The position numbers were made by a program, and so were the translations under genes. From Helicobacteraceae bacterium (lineage in GTDB: Bacteria; Campylobacterota; Campylobacteria; Campylobacterales; Helicobacteraceae), in contig JARHYY010000123.1 of assembly GCA_029258405.1 (NCBI GenBank), forward strand, positions 1 through 14,621: a stretch of 14,621 nucleotides of DNA, read 5' to 3'. This document shows, in pieces, positions 14,447 through 14,621 of this stretch. The notes below the pieces were generated by a model. The model made no database searches and was not told the DNA's origin. It saw only the letters and a list, made by a program, of their open reading frames with translations. Each line of letters starts with the position of its first letter. Position 1 is the first letter of the stretch.

Positions 14447-14621
14447 ATGCAACAAAAACAAGAACTTGTTGAGATATTAGAATCTGTAAATATCATTCAA
14501 ATTGTAAGTTTTGAATGGGAACGCATTGATGCCTTAGTAGCAAAAGTTGCTGATGAAACAAACAGAGTGCTTTATAAATGGAATATTGCAGATGGGCTAT
14601 TAAGATTTAATAGTGAAGATA
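14447..14621 (+). CDS. AAA-type ATPase, N-terminal fragment (runs off right edge)
   Basis: Only 58 codons are inside the window. The N-terminus (MQQKQELVEILES) is followed by IIQIVSFEWERIDALV (16-31) and LYKWNIADGLLRF (43-55). This pattern, a strand with IVSFEWER and then LYxWNxADGL, resembles the N-terminal region of a group of AAA-family ATPases in which a small domain precedes a FtsH/SpoVK-like ATPase core. The Walker motifs would lie beyond the edge, so the call rests on the N-terminal pattern alone. The start is well supported by GGAG and the extended -10 promoter upstream. It is separated from folE by 359 bp and appears to begin a new transcription unit. Confidence 0.6.
   Translation, partial: MQQKQELVEILESVNIIQIVSFEWERIDALVAKVADETNRVLYKWNIADGLLRFNSED

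Noticed and set aside
1..14621. CRISPR array, tRNA, rRNA, insertion sequence or prophage attachment site
   Set aside because: I looked for regularly spaced repeats, terminal inverted repeats with a transposase, and structured RNA genes and saw none.

Overview
The window looks like a chromosomal segment of an enteric or enterohepatic Helicobacter, or a close Campylobacterota relative. It is very AT-rich, genes are tightly packed with short or overlapping junctions, and it carries a futalosine-pathway menaquinone gene (mqnE), an htpX-folE pair (adjacent in H. pylori, as I recall) and a homopolymer tract of the kind Helicobacter uses for phase variation. The genus is inferred from gene content; no rRNA or species marker is present.

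Left third (1-5338, minus strand): a three-gene unit transcribed leftwards from about 5132 and leaving the window at base 1. In transcription order it encodes (i) a 606-aa fusion of a LOG/TIGR00725-type Rossmann domain, a kinase-like domain and a SAM methyltransferase; (ii) a 479-aa fusion of a shortened UDP-glucose/GDP-mannose dehydrogenase-like module and a NodB-type polysaccharide deacetylase; (iii) a protein with two glycosyltransferase-like domains, starting at TTG and cut by the window edge. Junctions are 1 nt and a 14-nt overlap. The promoter has TTGACT, a 19-bp spacer holding A13, and TATAAT, which is the architecture expected of a phase-variable promoter. This is the strongest candidate for an undescribed system, most likely making or modifying a surface glycan.

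Middle (5339-9146): a pirin-like cupin (minus) is divergent from a periplasmic YceI protein (plus). After yceI come a prepilin-like protein, a second single-anchor membrane protein and a PilT-like ATPase. A 15-bp perfect inverted repeat covers the GTG start of the prepilin-like gene. The last three genes look like part of a type IV pilus, pseudopilus or DNA-uptake machine.

Right half (9147-14621, plus strand): a 398-bp gap with a palindromic promoter-like site, a MATE-family transporter, then a compact housekeeping operon: mqnE (menaquinone), a purine-type phosphoribosyltransferase, htpX (membrane protease) and folE (GTP cyclohydrolase I). mqnE is preceded by a nine-codon reading frame with a good ribosome site that overlaps its start as ATGA. 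After a 359-bp gap, a partial AAA-type ATPase gene begins behind an extended -10 promoter and runs off the right edge. No tRNA, rRNA, CRISPR array or insertion sequence was seen.
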